Source: CBFFRJ01 sp051486985 | GTDB taxonomy: Bacteria > Pseudomonadota > Gammaproteobacteria > Enterobacterales > Enterobacteriaceae | Length of the DNA: 55,133 bases | Direction of reading: 5' to 3' | NCBI RefSeq assembly: GCF_051486985.1 | Contig: NZ_JAHVDV010000035.1 | Location: forward strand, 1-55,133 | Part shown: positions 34,339 to 43,280 of the stretch, piece by piece | Position numbering within the stretch: position 1 is the stretch's first letter | Layout: the number at the start of each line of letters is the position of its first letter | Notes under the pieces: model-generated | What the model was told of the DNA's origin: nothing | Database searches by the model: none | What the model saw: the letters and a program-made list of their open reading frames with translations, nothing else | Made by a program: the position numbers and the translations under genes

Positions 34339-35651
34339 AAGTGACGTGCCGCCGCCATTAAGGCCTCAATATCATCCGCACGCTTGACGACACTGGCAGT
34401 GAGGTTTTCATTGCCGTCTTCGGTAATGACGATGTCATCTTCAATACGAATACCGATGCCTTTGTAGGCAGCAGGTACGTCAGCATCGGGTGAGATATAA
34501 AGGCCGGGTTCAACGGTGATAACCATACCGGGCTCAAGCACACGGGAGCGCTCCTGTCCGTAAACGCCGACATCATGGACATCCAGACCCAGCCAGTGGC
34601 TCAGGCCATGCATAAAGTAGGGACGATGGGCATTTTCTGCGATCAGGATTTCAATATCGCCGTGCAGAATCCCAAGCTTAACCAGCCCGCGAATCATGAT
34701 GCGCACCACCTCGCCGGTCACCTCCTGAATGGAAGTACCGGGGCGAAACAGGCGTAGTGCTGTTTCAAGGGATTCCAGTACGATGTCATAGACTTCACGC
34801 TGCGCCGGGGTGAATTTGCCGTTCACCGGGAAAGTACGGGTGATGTCACCGGCGTAGCCCTGGTATTCACACCCGGCGTCAATCAACACCAGATCGCCAT
34901 CGCGCATGACGCTCTCGTTTTCGGTGTAATGCAGAATACAGCCGTTTTCCCCGGCACCGACAATGGTGTTATAGGAGGGAAAACGCGCGCCGTGGCGGTT
35001 AAACTCGTGATGAATTTCACCTTCGAGCTGATATTCATACATGCCAGGCCTGCAGGCTTGCATCGCCCGCGTATGGGCCAGCGCAGAAATTTCACCGGCG
35101 CGGCGCATCACGGCGATTTCTTCGGGAGATTTAAACAGGCGCAAATTGTGCACAATGGGTCGCCAGTCTGTCAGCGTACCTGGCGCCGTCAGATTTTGTC
35201 GCGAGCCTTTACGCAATGTGTCGAGCGCGGCGAAGAGGATGTCATCAGCATAAGCATATTCGCCCTGAGCGTGGTAAACCGTATCCAGACCATTCAGCAG
35301 CGCAGGCAGGTGCTTACCGATTTCAGGGAACGGCAGCGCTCTGTCAACCGCCAGCTTTTCTGGCGCGGCCTCCTGGCCCAGACGGCGGCCAAACCAGATC
35401 TCCGCGTTTTTATCCCGAATACGGTTGAACACCACGCTGTGGTTGTGAGTGTCATCACTTTTGATCAGCACCAGCACCGCTTCCGGTTCGTTAAAGCCAG
35501 TGAAGTACCAAAAATCGCTGTTCTGCCGATAGGGATATTCACTATCGGCACTGCGGGTGGCTTCCGGTGCTGCAAAAACAAGCGCCGCGCTGGCGGGGGC
35601 CATTTGCGCAAGCAAGGCCTGACGGCGACGGAGAAACTCAGGCTGTGTCAT
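34335..35651 (-). CDS. pepP: Xaa-Pro aminopeptidase PepP
   Basis: Removes N-terminal residues preceding proline. The N-terminal domain (about 1-170) and pita-bread catalytic domain are complete. Dinuclear Mn ligands are the two Asp in LIDAGCEYQGYAGDITRTFP, His in HGLSHWLGLDVHD, Glu in TVEPGLY and Glu in GIRIEDDI. 438 residues. It starts 24 bp after ygfB and overlaps ubiH. Confidence 0.97.
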   Translation of the reverse strand: MTQPEFLRRRQALLAQMAPASAALVFAAPEATRSADSEYPYRQNSDFWYFTGFNEPEAVLVLIKSDDTHNHSVVFNRIRDKNAEIWFGRRLGQEAAPEKLAVDRALPFPEIGKHLPALLNGLDTVYHAQGEYAYADDILFAALDTLRKGSRQNLTAPGTLTDWRPIVHNLRLFKSPEEIAVMRRAGEISALAHTRAMQACRPGMYEYQLEGEIHHEFNRHGARFPSYNTIVGAGENGCILHYTENESVMRDGDLVLIDAGCEYQGYAGDITRTFPVNGKFTPAQREVYDIVLESLETALRLFRPGTSIQEVTGEVVRIMIRGLVKLGILHGDIEILIAENAHRPYFMHGLSHWLGLDVHDVGVYGQERSRVLEPGMVITVEPGLYISPDADVPAAYKGIGIRIEDDIVITEDGNENLTASVVKRADDIEALMAAARHL

Positions 35652-35675
35652 GACACCTCCAGTAGACGAGACACA

Positions 35676-36254
35676 TTAATGCAGGGTAGGTTTACGCACT
35701 TCAGGAGCCGTAGGTTGCTGGCGTGTGAATGAATCATGGCACAGCAGCGCGGCGACACGTACGTATTCAATTATCTCTTCCAGAGACATTTCCAGCTCTT
35801 CCTGATCTTCCTCTTCGTCGTAACCGAGTTGCGCGATGTTACGTAAATCATCAATCGCTTCGCCCGTTTCGCCGGTCACTTTATCCAGTTTTGGCTGCGT
35901 GACGCCAAGCCCCAGCAGGAAGTGGTTTACCCAACCGGCAAGGGCATCAGCACGATCGAACACGCTGACATCATCACCATTAGGTAAATAGAGCTGGAAG
36001 AGAAAACCATCATCTTCCAGTGAGTCGCTGGTCGCGGCATGCATATTGCGCAAGGCCTCGGCAAGCTCATGACCAAACGCCAGACCTTCGTTGGTGAGGT
36101 CATGTAACATCGGCTGCCAGCTGGCGTCGCCGTTGCCACCGCACAGCATGCCGGCAATCAGTCCATGCATCTCGGCGGGGATAAGTCCCACGCCCTGTTG
36201 GTTGAGTAACTTACCAACATCGTTGTAACCAGGTATTTCGTTCTGTATAGACAT
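35676..36254 (-). CDS. ygfB: YgfB family protein
   Basis: Acidic 192-residue helical protein of the UPF0149/YecA-like family, nearly identical to E. coli YgfB. The conserved core is WVNHFLLGLGVTQPKLDKV, then a very acidic GYDEEEDQEELEMSLEEIIEY. It lacks the C-terminal SEC-C zinc motif. In Pseudomonas a homologue modulates ampDh3 expression; the enterobacterial role is unknown. I chose ATG 36254 for the conserved MSIQNE start; it heads the ubiquinone operon. Confidence 0.92.
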   Translation of the reverse strand: MSIQNEIPGYNDVGKLLNQQGVGLIPAEMHGLIAGMLCGGNGDASWQPMLHDLTNEGLAFGHELAEALRNMHAATSDSLEDDGFLFQLYLPNGDDVSVFDRADALAGWVNHFLLGLGVTQPKLDKVTGETGEAIDDLRNIAQLGYDEEEDQEELEMSLEEIIEYVRVAALLCHDSFTRQQPTAPEVRKPTLH

Positions 36255-36312
36255 TCGCATTCGTCGCCGTTGGGGAGAATATTCATGGTATGCTACCACT
36301 TTGGACCCTGGT

Positions 36313-36352
36313 GATATACCCGTCGTACTTCACGTTACATGCGTTTGCATGT
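36313..36352. repeat. ATACCCGTCGTACTTCA-type dispersed repeat
   Basis: GATATACCCGTCGTACTTCA and then GTTACATGCG resembles the ATACCCGTCATACTTCAAGTTGCATG element scattered between enterobacterial genes. It lies between ygfB and zapA, over their divergent promoters. Confidence 0.5.
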
Positions 36353-36468
36353 ACTTAAAGGTATAGCAAAGAGCTTGAATCCTCTCTCCAGGGTGGCTAT
36401 AGTGACGCCCCTTCGCAGCCTGGACTCGGTTGCGAAGGCAGAGCGCAGTCAAACAGCAGGAAGGTGGC

Positions 36469-36798
36469 ATGTCTGCACAACCCGTCGATATCCAAATTTT
36501 TGGCCGTTCACTGCGAGTGAATTGCCCGCCTGAACAGCAAGATGCGTTAAATCAGGCCGCGGAGGATCTGAATCAGCGGTTGCAAGATCTGAAAGTTCGC
36601 ACTAGAGTCACCAATACTGAGCAGTTAGTCTTTATCGCAGCGTTGAATATTAGCTACGAACTGGCTCAGGAAAAGACGAAAACCCGTGACTACGCCTCCA
36701 GCATGGAACAGCGTATTCGGATGCTTCAACAGACCATCGAACAGGCATTGCTTGATCAGGGTCGCATATCCGACAGACCGGGTCAGAAGTTTGAATAA
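36469..36798 (+). CDS. zapA: Cell division protein ZapA
   Basis: Z-ring associated protein that cross-links FtsZ filaments. 109 residues: N-terminal beta-alpha head (PVDIQIFGRSLRVNCPPEQQ) and a C-terminal coiled coil (about 45-100) for tetramer formation. ATG 36469 is preceded by AGGAAGG; the frame upstream to 36430 is not conserved. Divergent from ygfB; followed by 6S RNA. Confidence 0.97.
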   Translation: MSAQPVDIQIFGRSLRVNCPPEQQDALNQAAEDLNQRLQDLKVRTRVTNTEQLVFIAALNISYELAQEKTKTRDYASSMEQRIRMLQQTIEQALLDQGRISDRPGQKFE

Positions 36799-36839
36799 CA
36801 CTTCAGGGTCTACTATGGTAGAGTGACCGTGAAGACAAA

Positions 36840-37023
36840 ATTTCTCTGAGATGTTCGCAAGCGGGCCAGTCCCCTGAGCCGATATTTCATACCACAAGAA
36901 TGTGGCGCTCCATGGTTGGTGAGCATGCTCGGTCCGTCCGAGAAGCCTTAAAACCATGACGACACATTCACCTTGAACCAAGGGTTCAAGGGTTACAGCC
37001 TGCGGCGGCATCTCGGAGATCCC
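36840..37023 (+). ncRNA. ssrS: 6S RNA
   Basis: Growth-phase regulator that binds sigma-70 RNA polymerase by mimicking an open promoter. The 184-nt sequence starts ATTTCTCTGAGATGTTCGC and ends CATCTCGGAGATCCC, which pair as the closing stem. The central region GAGCCGATATTTCATACC and the pRNA template area are conserved with E. coli. It lies between zapA and fau, the standard locus. Confidence 0.98.
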
Positions 37024-37041
37024 CTTCTTTCTTGCACTACC

Positions 37042-37647
37042 ATGACTCAACTCGTTGAAACGCTCACCTCCCGACAGAACATCCGCAAAGAGATACGGCA
37101 ACGTCGCCGGGCACTGACCTCTGAGCAACAAACGCAGCTTTCTGAACAAGCCGCAGCACGCATGATGGCTTACCCACCGGTACTGATGGCGCATACCATT
37201 GCCCTCTTTCTCTCATTTGACGGAGAACTGGATACGCGGCCTTTGATAGCGCAGCTATGGCGCAGCGGCAAACGCGTCTATCTTCCGGTATTGCACCCGT
37301 TCAGTCCGGGGAATTTGCTGTTCCTGCACTACCACCCACATAGTGAACTGGTAGTGAATCGTCTGAAAATTCAGGAGCCGAAGCTGGATGTGCGCGACGT
37401 GCTGCCGCTCGACAAGCTCGATGTGTTAGTCACCCCGCTCGTCGCCTTCGACGAACAGGGGCAGCGGCTGGGTATGGGCGGCGGCTTTTACGATCGTACG
37501 CTGCAACACTGGCAGCGTTACAACGTGCAGCCAGTAGGATTTGCTCATGACTGTCAGCAGGTGGACGCGTTGCCCGTCGAAGAGTGGGATATTCCACTCC
37601 CTGCGGTCGTCACGCCATCAAGGGTGTGGGAATGGCCGCGCGGGTAA
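37042..37647 (+). CDS. fau: 5-formyltetrahydrofolate cyclo-ligase
   Basis: ATP-dependent conversion of 5-formyl-THF to 5,10-methenyl-THF. The family signature GQRLGMGGGFYDRTL is near residue 145 and basic IRKEIRQRRRAL near the start binds nucleotide. I took ATG 37042 (MTQLVETLTS, 201 residues); earlier starts would lie inside 6S RNA. As in E. coli, fau is co-transcribed with ssrS and has been linked to persistence. Confidence 0.95.
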   Translation: MTQLVETLTSRQNIRKEIRQRRRALTSEQQTQLSEQAAARMMAYPPVLMAHTIALFLSFDGELDTRPLIAQLWRSGKRVYLPVLHPFSPGNLLFLHYHPHSELVVNRLKIQEPKLDVRDVLPLDKLDVLVTPLVAFDEQGQRLGMGGGFYDRTLQHWQRYNVQPVGFAHDCQQVDALPVEEWDIPLPAVVTPSRVWEWPRG

Positions 37648-37661
37648 CGCGCAGCCATGTT

Positions 37662-38273
37662 TTATTGAGCAGGAAGTTGGCGAATCTGCCGGTTATGCCA
37701 GCGTGCCAGCACGAACACCGTCGTGAGCGCGCCGAGTAACGCGCACAGCATGTCTGATTGCGTATCCCAGGGATCGCCCTGCGTACCCAGGAAATCATCC
37801 GCGCCCTGCCCCATTGCCAGCGCCGCCCACCATTCAATCAGCTCATAGAAGGCGCTAATCGCCAGCGCAATGCAGCACACCACAAACGCGACCATTTTAC
37901 GTCCCTGCACATAGCCGCCACGGATGAGGATCTCCCGCGCTGCCAGCGCAGGCACCAGCCCCTGGAAAAAGTGGCCCAGTTTATCGTAGGGGTTGCGGCT
38001 CAGCCCCAGCCACGCCTGCACATCAAAACCAACAGGCACTTTGGCGTAGGTATACATTCCGCCCACGATCAGTATCAGCGCATGGAAAAAAATCAGGGTA
38101 TAAAGCAAGGGCGTCAGTGGATAACGCACCCGGGTCAATAGCAGTAACGGGACCACCACACAGACCGGGATGACCTCCATAAGCCAGGTCATTTTATCGG
38201 CAGTGTTGATACCGGTATAAATGAGAATAAGCAGCAGGATAAATGCGCCGCCTCTTAGCATGGTACTTGTCAT
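37662..38273 (-). CDS. DUF2238 inner-membrane protein (YjdF-like)
   Basis: About 203 residues from ATG 38273 with five or six transmembrane helices. The DUF2238 core YDKLGHFFQGLVPALAAREIL is followed by FYELIEWWAA and the conserved DDFLGTQGDPWDTQSDM loop. E. coli has a homologue, yjdF, elsewhere; here it lies between fau and serA, where E. coli carries the SibC/IbsC toxin-antitoxin RNA. Function unknown; histidine and acidic residues in the membrane suggest an enzymatic or ion-related role, which is a guess. Confidence 0.85.
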   Translation of the reverse strand: MTSTMLRGGAFILLLILIYTGINTADKMTWLMEVIPVCVVVPLLLLTRVRYPLTPLLYTLIFFHALILIVGGMYTYAKVPVGFDVQAWLGLSRNPYDKLGHFFQGLVPALAAREILIRGGYVQGRKMVAFVVCCIALAISAFYELIEWWAALAMGQGADDFLGTQGDPWDTQSDMLCALLGALTTVFVLARWHNRQIRQLPAQ

Positions 38274-38315
38274 AACACCCGCCACAGAACAAGAAGTATG
38301 CGCATAAGACAACAG

Positions 38316-38339
38316 GCCGGACGGGGATCTCCGTCCGGC
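38316..38339. terminator. REP-like hairpin after serA
   Basis: GCCGGACGG and CCGTCCGGC form a perfect 9-bp stem, 9 bp after the serA stop on the minus strand. It lacks a U-run and resembles a REP element; it may protect the serA mRNA 3' end. Confidence 0.55.
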
Positions 38340-38348
38340 AGAAGTGGA

Positions 38349-39581
38349 TTAGTACAGCATACGGGCGCGAATGGTGCCAGGAATGGCCTTCATGCTCTGT
38401 AGCGCTTTCTGCGCTACATCTTCTTCCGCTTCAATATCAATAACTACATACCCCATCATCGGCGTGGTTTGCAGGTACTGGGCGGCAATGTTGATGCCTT
38501 CGGCCGCAAAGATTTGGTTGATGGCGGTCAGGACACCCGGGCGGTTTTCGTGAATGTGCAGCAGGCGGCGACCACCATGCAGTGGCAGAGAAACTTCCGG
38601 GAAGTTAACCGCAGACAGCGTCGAGCCGTTGTCGGAATACTTGATAAGCTTACCCGCCACTTCCAGGCCGATATTTTCCTGCGCTTCCTGGGTTGAACCA
38701 CCAATGTGTGGCGTCAGAATCACGTTGTCGAATTCACACAGCGGTGAATTGAACGGATCGCTGTTGGTCGCCGGCTCCGTCGGGAAGACGTCAATCGCCG
38801 CACCGGCCAGATGCTTACGCTTAAGGGCATCACACAGCGCCGGAATATCCACTACCGTGCCGCGCGCGGCGTTAATCAGCAGCGAGCCGGGTTTCATCAG
38901 GGCAATCTCTTCAGCACCCATCATGTTTTTGGTCGATGCATTTTCCGGAACGTGCAGACTGACCACATCACTCATGTTCAGAAGATCGGAGAGGTGCTGT
39001 ACCTGAGTGGCGTTGCCCAGCGGCAGTTTGCTTTCAATGTCATAGAAAAAGACATGCATTCCGAGGGATTCCGCCAGGATGCCTAACTGCGTACCAATGT
39101 GGCCGTAACCGATAATACCCAGCTTCTTACCACGCGCTTCGTAAGAGCCCGCAGCGAGCTTGTTCCAGATACCACGGTGCGCTTTGGCATTCGCTTCCGG
39201 AATACCGCGCATCAGCAGCAGCAGTTCACCGATCACCAGCTCTGCGACAGAACGGGTGTTCGAGAACGGGGCGTTGAACACCGGAATCCCGCGTTTCGCC
39301 GCGGCGTCGAGGTCAACCTGGTTGGTACCGATACAGAAGCAGCCGACCGCGACCAGTTTTTCCGCCGCCGCAATAATCTCTTCAGTGAGGTTGGTACGGG
39401 AACGTAAACCGATAAAGTGGGCATCACGGATAGACTCTTTGAGCTGCTCGCTGTCCAGCGCGCCTTTGTGATACTCAATGTTGGTGTAACCTGCAGCACG
39501 AAGGCTATCGAGTGCTTTCTGATGCACTCCTTCGACGAGCAGAAACTTAATTTTGTCTTTCTCCAGTGATACCTTTGCCAT
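38349..39581 (-). CDS. serA: D-3-phosphoglycerate dehydrogenase
   Basis: First step of serine synthesis, feedback-inhibited by serine. 410 residues: NAD domain with LGIIGYGHIGTQLG near residue 155, substrate Arg in INAARGTVVD, catalytic His in LTPHIGGST, and a C-terminal ACT domain (about 335-410; VLTAINQIFAAEGINIAAQYLQT) that binds serine. In E. coli it is activated by Lrp. Its upstream region (39582-39847) is shared with the rpiA 3' end and shows no gene. Confidence 0.98.
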   Translation of the reverse strand: MAKVSLEKDKIKFLLVEGVHQKALDSLRAAGYTNIEYHKGALDSEQLKESIRDAHFIGLRSRTNLTEEIIAAAEKLVAVGCFCIGTNQVDLDAAAKRGIPVFNAPFSNTRSVAELVIGELLLLMRGIPEANAKAHRGIWNKLAAGSYEARGKKLGIIGYGHIGTQLGILAESLGMHVFFYDIESKLPLGNATQVQHLSDLLNMSDVVSLHVPENASTKNMMGAEEIALMKPGSLLINAARGTVVDIPALCDALKRKHLAGAAIDVFPTEPATNSDPFNSPLCEFDNVILTPHIGGSTQEAQENIGLEVAGKLIKYSDNGSTLSAVNFPEVSLPLHGGRRLLHIHENRPGVLTAINQIFAAEGINIAAQYLQTTPMMGYVVIDIEAEEDVAQKALQSMKAIPGTIRARMLY

Positions 39582-39847
39582 TTACCCGACCCTGTTTTTT
39601 GTCATAACTGATGTTGTGTGGAATATCATCCGCTGCAGTCAACATATCAAAAAAAACTATTGCAGCAATATGAACGTTTGCGTCGCCGTTGTGAGGAAAA
39701 GTCATACAGCCATAAATGGCAGATGAATATGCTAAAAATGGCTTAAGGTACGGCAGGAAGATAAGGAGGGGCAGGTAAATGTGACAGAAGTCACCAAATT
39801 CCGGCATCAAATTTTTTTCAGAGGGGGGAAGTGCTCCCCCACTCAGA

Positions 39848-40507
39848 TCATTTCACAATGGTTTTGACGCCGTCGGCGCTACCAATCAGGGCAACATCCG
39901 CACCACGATTAGCGAACAGGCCGACCGTGACCACGCCCGGAAGACCGTTGATCGTATTCTCCAGCGCAACCGGATCAATAATTTCCAGACCGAATACATC
40001 GAGAATGACGTTACCGTTGTCCGTCACCACGCCCTGACGGTACTCAGGACGACCGCCCAGCTTAACCAGCTCCCTGGCGACCGCACTGCGCGCCATAGGA
40101 ATGACTTCAACCGGCAGCGGGAACGCCCCCAGAATATCGACCTGTTTGGATGCATCCGCAATGCAGATAAACTTGTCAGCAACGGACGCGATGATCTTCT
40201 CACGCGTCAGCGCGGCACCGCCGCCTTTGATCATCTGCATGTTGCCGTTGATCTCATCGGCGCCATCAACGTAGATCCCAAGACGATCGACTTCGTTAAG
40301 ATCAAAGACAGTAATACCCAGTTTTTTAAGTTTTTCTGTGGAAGCATCGGAGCTGGATACCGCCCCCTCAATCTGCCCTTTCATTGTTCCGAGTGCATCA
40401 ATAAAGTGTGCGGCGGTGGAACCTGTCCCCACACCTACGATAGTGCCCGGTTCAACATAGTCGAGTGCTGCCCAGCCTACTGCTTTTTTCAGTTCGTCCT
40501 GCGTCAT
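39848..40507 (-). CDS. rpiA: Ribose-5-phosphate isomerase A
   Basis: Interconverts ribose-5-P and ribulose-5-P. 219 residues with phosphate loop GVGTGSTAAHF (near 25-35), DGADEIN (81-87) and KGGGAALTREK (94-104, catalytic Glu in the last). It is divergent from argP, which in E. coli does not stop it being constitutive. Confidence 0.98.
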   Translation of the reverse strand: MTQDELKKAVGWAALDYVEPGTIVGVGTGSTAAHFIDALGTMKGQIEGAVSSSDASTEKLKKLGITVFDLNEVDRLGIYVDGADEINGNMQMIKGGGAALTREKIIASVADKFICIADASKQVDILGAFPLPVEVIPMARSAVARELVKLGGRPEYRQGVVTDNGNVILDVFGLEIIDPVALENTINGLPGVVTVGLFANRGADVALIGSADGVKTIVK

Positions 40508-40672
40508 GGTCGTTCGCCTGTGATATGAAATTCAGGCCGCATTATAAAGCACAGGCAGGCTAAAAGTCCCTGTGAGCCTCGTCACATAACTGGCAGACGT
40601 ATTTTCGTCTGCCAGTGACAAATTTTTATGTCATAGTGCTGAGTAATTATTTTGCAGGAGTAACTCGAAGCA

Positions 40673-41572
40673 ATGAAACGTCCGGACTACAGAACGTTAC
40701 AGGCACTTGATGCGGTCATTCGTGAACGCGGGTTTGAGCGCGCCGCGCAAAAGCTGTGTATCACTCAGTCCGCCGTATCGCAGCGTATTAAGCAACTGGA
40801 AAATATGTTCGGTCAACCGCTGCTGGTGCGCACCGTACCGCCTCGTCCGACCGAACAGGGGCAAAAATTGCTGGCGTTGTTGCGCCAGGTTGAGTTACTG
40901 GAAGATGAGTGGCTGGGCGATGAGCAGACGGGGTCGACTCCCCTGCTGCTTTCTCTGGCGGTCAACGCCGACAGCCTGGCCACCTGGCTGCTACCGGCTC
41001 TGGCCCCGGTACTGGCAGACTCCCCCATACGTCTGAACCTGCAAGTGGAAGATGAAACACGTACCCAGGAACGCCTGCGTCGCGGGGAAGTGGTGGGTGC
41101 GGTGAGTATTCAGCCGCAGGCGCTGCCGAGCTGTCTTGTCGATCAACTGGGTGCGCTCGATTACCTGTTCGTGGGTTCCAAAGCCTTTGCAGAACGTTAC
41201 TTCCCGAACGGTGTGACCCGTTCTGCGCTGCTCAAAGCGCCCGCCGTGGCTTTCGATCATCTCGACGATATGCATCAGGCCTTTTTACAGCAGAACTTTG
41301 ACCTGCCGCCGGGCAGCGTACCTTGCCATATCGTTAACTCATCAGAAGCCTTTGTCCAGCTGGCGCGCCAGGGCACGACCTGCTGCATGATCCCGCATCT
41401 GCAGATTGAAAGAGAGTTGAATGCCGGTGAGTTAATCGACCTGACGCCAGGGCTGCTTCAGCGTCGCATGCTCTACTGGCACCGCTTTGCGCCGGAAAGC
41501 CGCATGATGCGCAACGTGACGGATGCTCTTCTGGAATACGGGCATAAGGTTTTAAGGCAGGATGTGTCATGA
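40673..41572 (+). CDS. argP: LysR-type regulator ArgP (IciA)
   Basis: Activates argO in response to arginine and is held inactive by lysine. 299 residues: N-terminal winged HTH (FERAAQKLCITQSAVSQRIKQLENMFG, about 20-46) and LysR substrate domain (about 90-290). Nearly identical to the E. coli protein. Its known target argO lies two genes away. Confidence 0.97.
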   Translation: MKRPDYRTLQALDAVIRERGFERAAQKLCITQSAVSQRIKQLENMFGQPLLVRTVPPRPTEQGQKLLALLRQVELLEDEWLGDEQTGSTPLLLSLAVNADSLATWLLPALAPVLADSPIRLNLQVEDETRTQERLRRGEVVGAVSIQPQALPSCLVDQLGALDYLFVGSKAFAERYFPNGVTRSALLKAPAVAFDHLDDMHQAFLQQNFDLPPGSVPCHIVNSSEAFVQLARQGTTCCMIPHLQIERELNAGELIDLTPGLLQRRMLYWHRFAPESRMMRNVTDALLEYGHKVLRQDVS

Positions 41573-41573
41573 A

Positions 41574-41595
41574 ACCCTCTCCCGAAAGAGAGGGT
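41574..41595. terminator. Hairpin between argP and yggE
   Basis: ACCCTCTC, CCGAAA loop, GAGAGGGT: an 8-bp stem between convergent genes, right after the argP stop. Only short T-runs flank it. It may be the core of the same repeat family seen at 25908 and 29911. Confidence 0.5.
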
Positions 41596-41603
41596 AAAAA
41601 GTA

Positions 41604-42344
41604 TTATTTTGCTGCGGCCTGCGGTTCGCCCTGGGCGGCGGCAGGCTCAAGCTGGAACACCACGTCAACCTGATCGGCGAACTGAATGGTTGGCTGTTCG
41701 TAGGTCTCCTGCGCGGAAACCGGTGCAGCTTCCGCTTTCATCATCCGCACCATCGGCGTCGGCTGGTAATTAGAGACGTGGTAACGGACGCTGTACACCG
41801 GGCCGACTTTGGCATTAAAGCCCGCTGCCAGCTGTTCTGCCTGATGAACAGCGTCATCAATCGCGGCTTTACGCGCTTTATCTTTATACGATTCGGGTTG
41901 CGCAACGCCCAGGGAAACAGAGCGAATTTCATTCAACCCCGCTTTTAACGCGCCGTCTAACAGTGAGTTTAGCTTTTCTAAATCACGCAGCGTCACTTCC
42001 ACGGTGCGCACTGCACGCCAGCCTTTGAGCACACTCTTACCGTTCTGATAATCGTAATCCGGCTGGGTGCGCAGGTTCGCTGAATCGATATCCTTCTTCA
42101 CCACGCCATTCTGATCGAGGAAGCTCAGGTACTGGGCCACGCGCTCATCGGCTTGTTTCTTAGCAGATGCGGCGTCTTTCGCTGCGATATTCACCTCAAT
42201 CGCCAGAGTCGCGATATCCGGCACTGCATCCACGCTTGATGTGCCTGAAGTGACAATATGAGGTCCGTCAGGCAGTTCACTTGCCTGAACCGACATTGCA
42301 CTTACTCCTACTAATGCCGCCAGGGCCATCATTTTGAATTTCAC
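41604..42344 (-). CDS. yggE: SIMPL-domain periplasmic protein YggE
   Basis: Exported 246-residue protein with signal MKFKMMALAALVGVSAMSVQA. The SIMPL/DUF541 domain spans about 30-230 (PHIVTSGTSSVDAVPDIATLAIEV at its start), followed by an Ala-rich tail. E. coli YggE lowers oxidative damage; the mechanism is unknown and related SIMPL proteins form ring assemblies. Same direction as argO, 88 bp downstream. Confidence 0.93.
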   Translation of the reverse strand: MKFKMMALAALVGVSAMSVQASELPDGPHIVTSGTSSVDAVPDIATLAIEVNIAAKDAASAKKQADERVAQYLSFLDQNGVVKKDIDSANLRTQPDYDYQNGKSVLKGWRAVRTVEVTLRDLEKLNSLLDGALKAGLNEIRSVSLGVAQPESYKDKARKAAIDDAVHQAEQLAAGFNAKVGPVYSVRYHVSNYQPTPMVRMMKAEAAPVSAQETYEQPTIQFADQVDVVFQLEPAAAQGEPQAAAK

Positions 42345-42432
42345 AGTTGCTCCTCCATGTTGCTTTTCACGCCCGTAAGAAACGGCACGCCTCGCAGCAA
42401 GAGTAGCGGGCTATGCCGGTTTGTCCATCAGA

Positions 42433-43080
42433 CTACACCGAGTTAAATAGCGCATGAACATGCGCAAGGCCCTCTTTTGCCAGTTGAGCTGCAATTACCC
42501 ACATCACCAGACCGACAATCGTATTAATAATACGCTGGGCTTTGGCGGTGCGCAGTCGGGGAGCAAACCAGGCAGCCAGCAGCGCCAGACCAAAAAACCA
42601 GATAACCGACGCGCTGACAGTCCCCATCGCAAACCAGCGCTTCGGCACGGCGTCAAGTTGCCCCCCAAGGCTCCCGAGTACGACAAAAGTATCCAGATAC
42701 ACATGCGGGTTAAGCCAGGTCACCGCCAGCATGGTGGCAACAATTTTCCACCGTCCCTGCTTCATGGCTCCTGCGGTAGTGAGTTCAATGTTGCGACTTA
42801 CCGCCGTTTTGAATGCACCGAAGCCATACCAGAGCAGGAAAGCGACGCCACCCCAGGTCACCAGCGCCAGCAGCCAGGGTGACTGCATAAGCAGTGCGCT
42901 GCCACCAAAAATGCCCGCACAAATAAGCAGCAAATCGCTGAAGGTACAAAGAAAAGCGGTCATAAGATGGTATTGCCGCCGGATCCCCTGATTCATCACA
43001 AATGCATTTTGCGGACCCAGAGGCAGAATAAGCGCCGCCCCAAGGATAAGCCCTTGAAAATAATAAGATACCACGTTCAT
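42433..43080 (-). CDS. argO: Arginine exporter ArgO (LysE family)
   Basis: Inner-membrane exporter of arginine and its toxic analogue canavanine. 215 residues, six hydrophobic segments, with the LysE signature LPLGPQNAFVMNQGIRRQY near residue 22. ArgP activates and Lrp modulates it in E. coli. The promoter must lie in the 200 bp shared with the divergent TRAP binding-protein gene. Confidence 0.97.
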   Translation of the reverse strand: MNVVSYYFQGLILGAALILPLGPQNAFVMNQGIRRQYHLMTAFLCTFSDLLLICAGIFGGSALLMQSPWLLALVTWGGVAFLLWYGFGAFKTAVSRNIELTTAGAMKQGRWKIVATMLAVTWLNPHVYLDTFVVLGSLGGQLDAVPKRWFAMGTVSASVIWFFGLALLAAWFAPRLRTAKAQRIINTIVGLVMWVIAAQLAKEGLAHVHALFNSV

Positions 43081-43280
43081 TTCCCCGTCATTTATTTCAG
43101 CAGGCTGACTATACCTGCTAAAAATTATTAGAGGAAATTGAAAAAATTAATCCTTGATAAGTACTACTGATAATGCCGTTTTCAGAATTTGACCGCCGAT
43201 AACTACCGACGAGAAGTGGAATTTTTTTATGGTTGTGACCTGATAAAGACGAGACGCTTTCCATTAAAAAAGGACTTACT

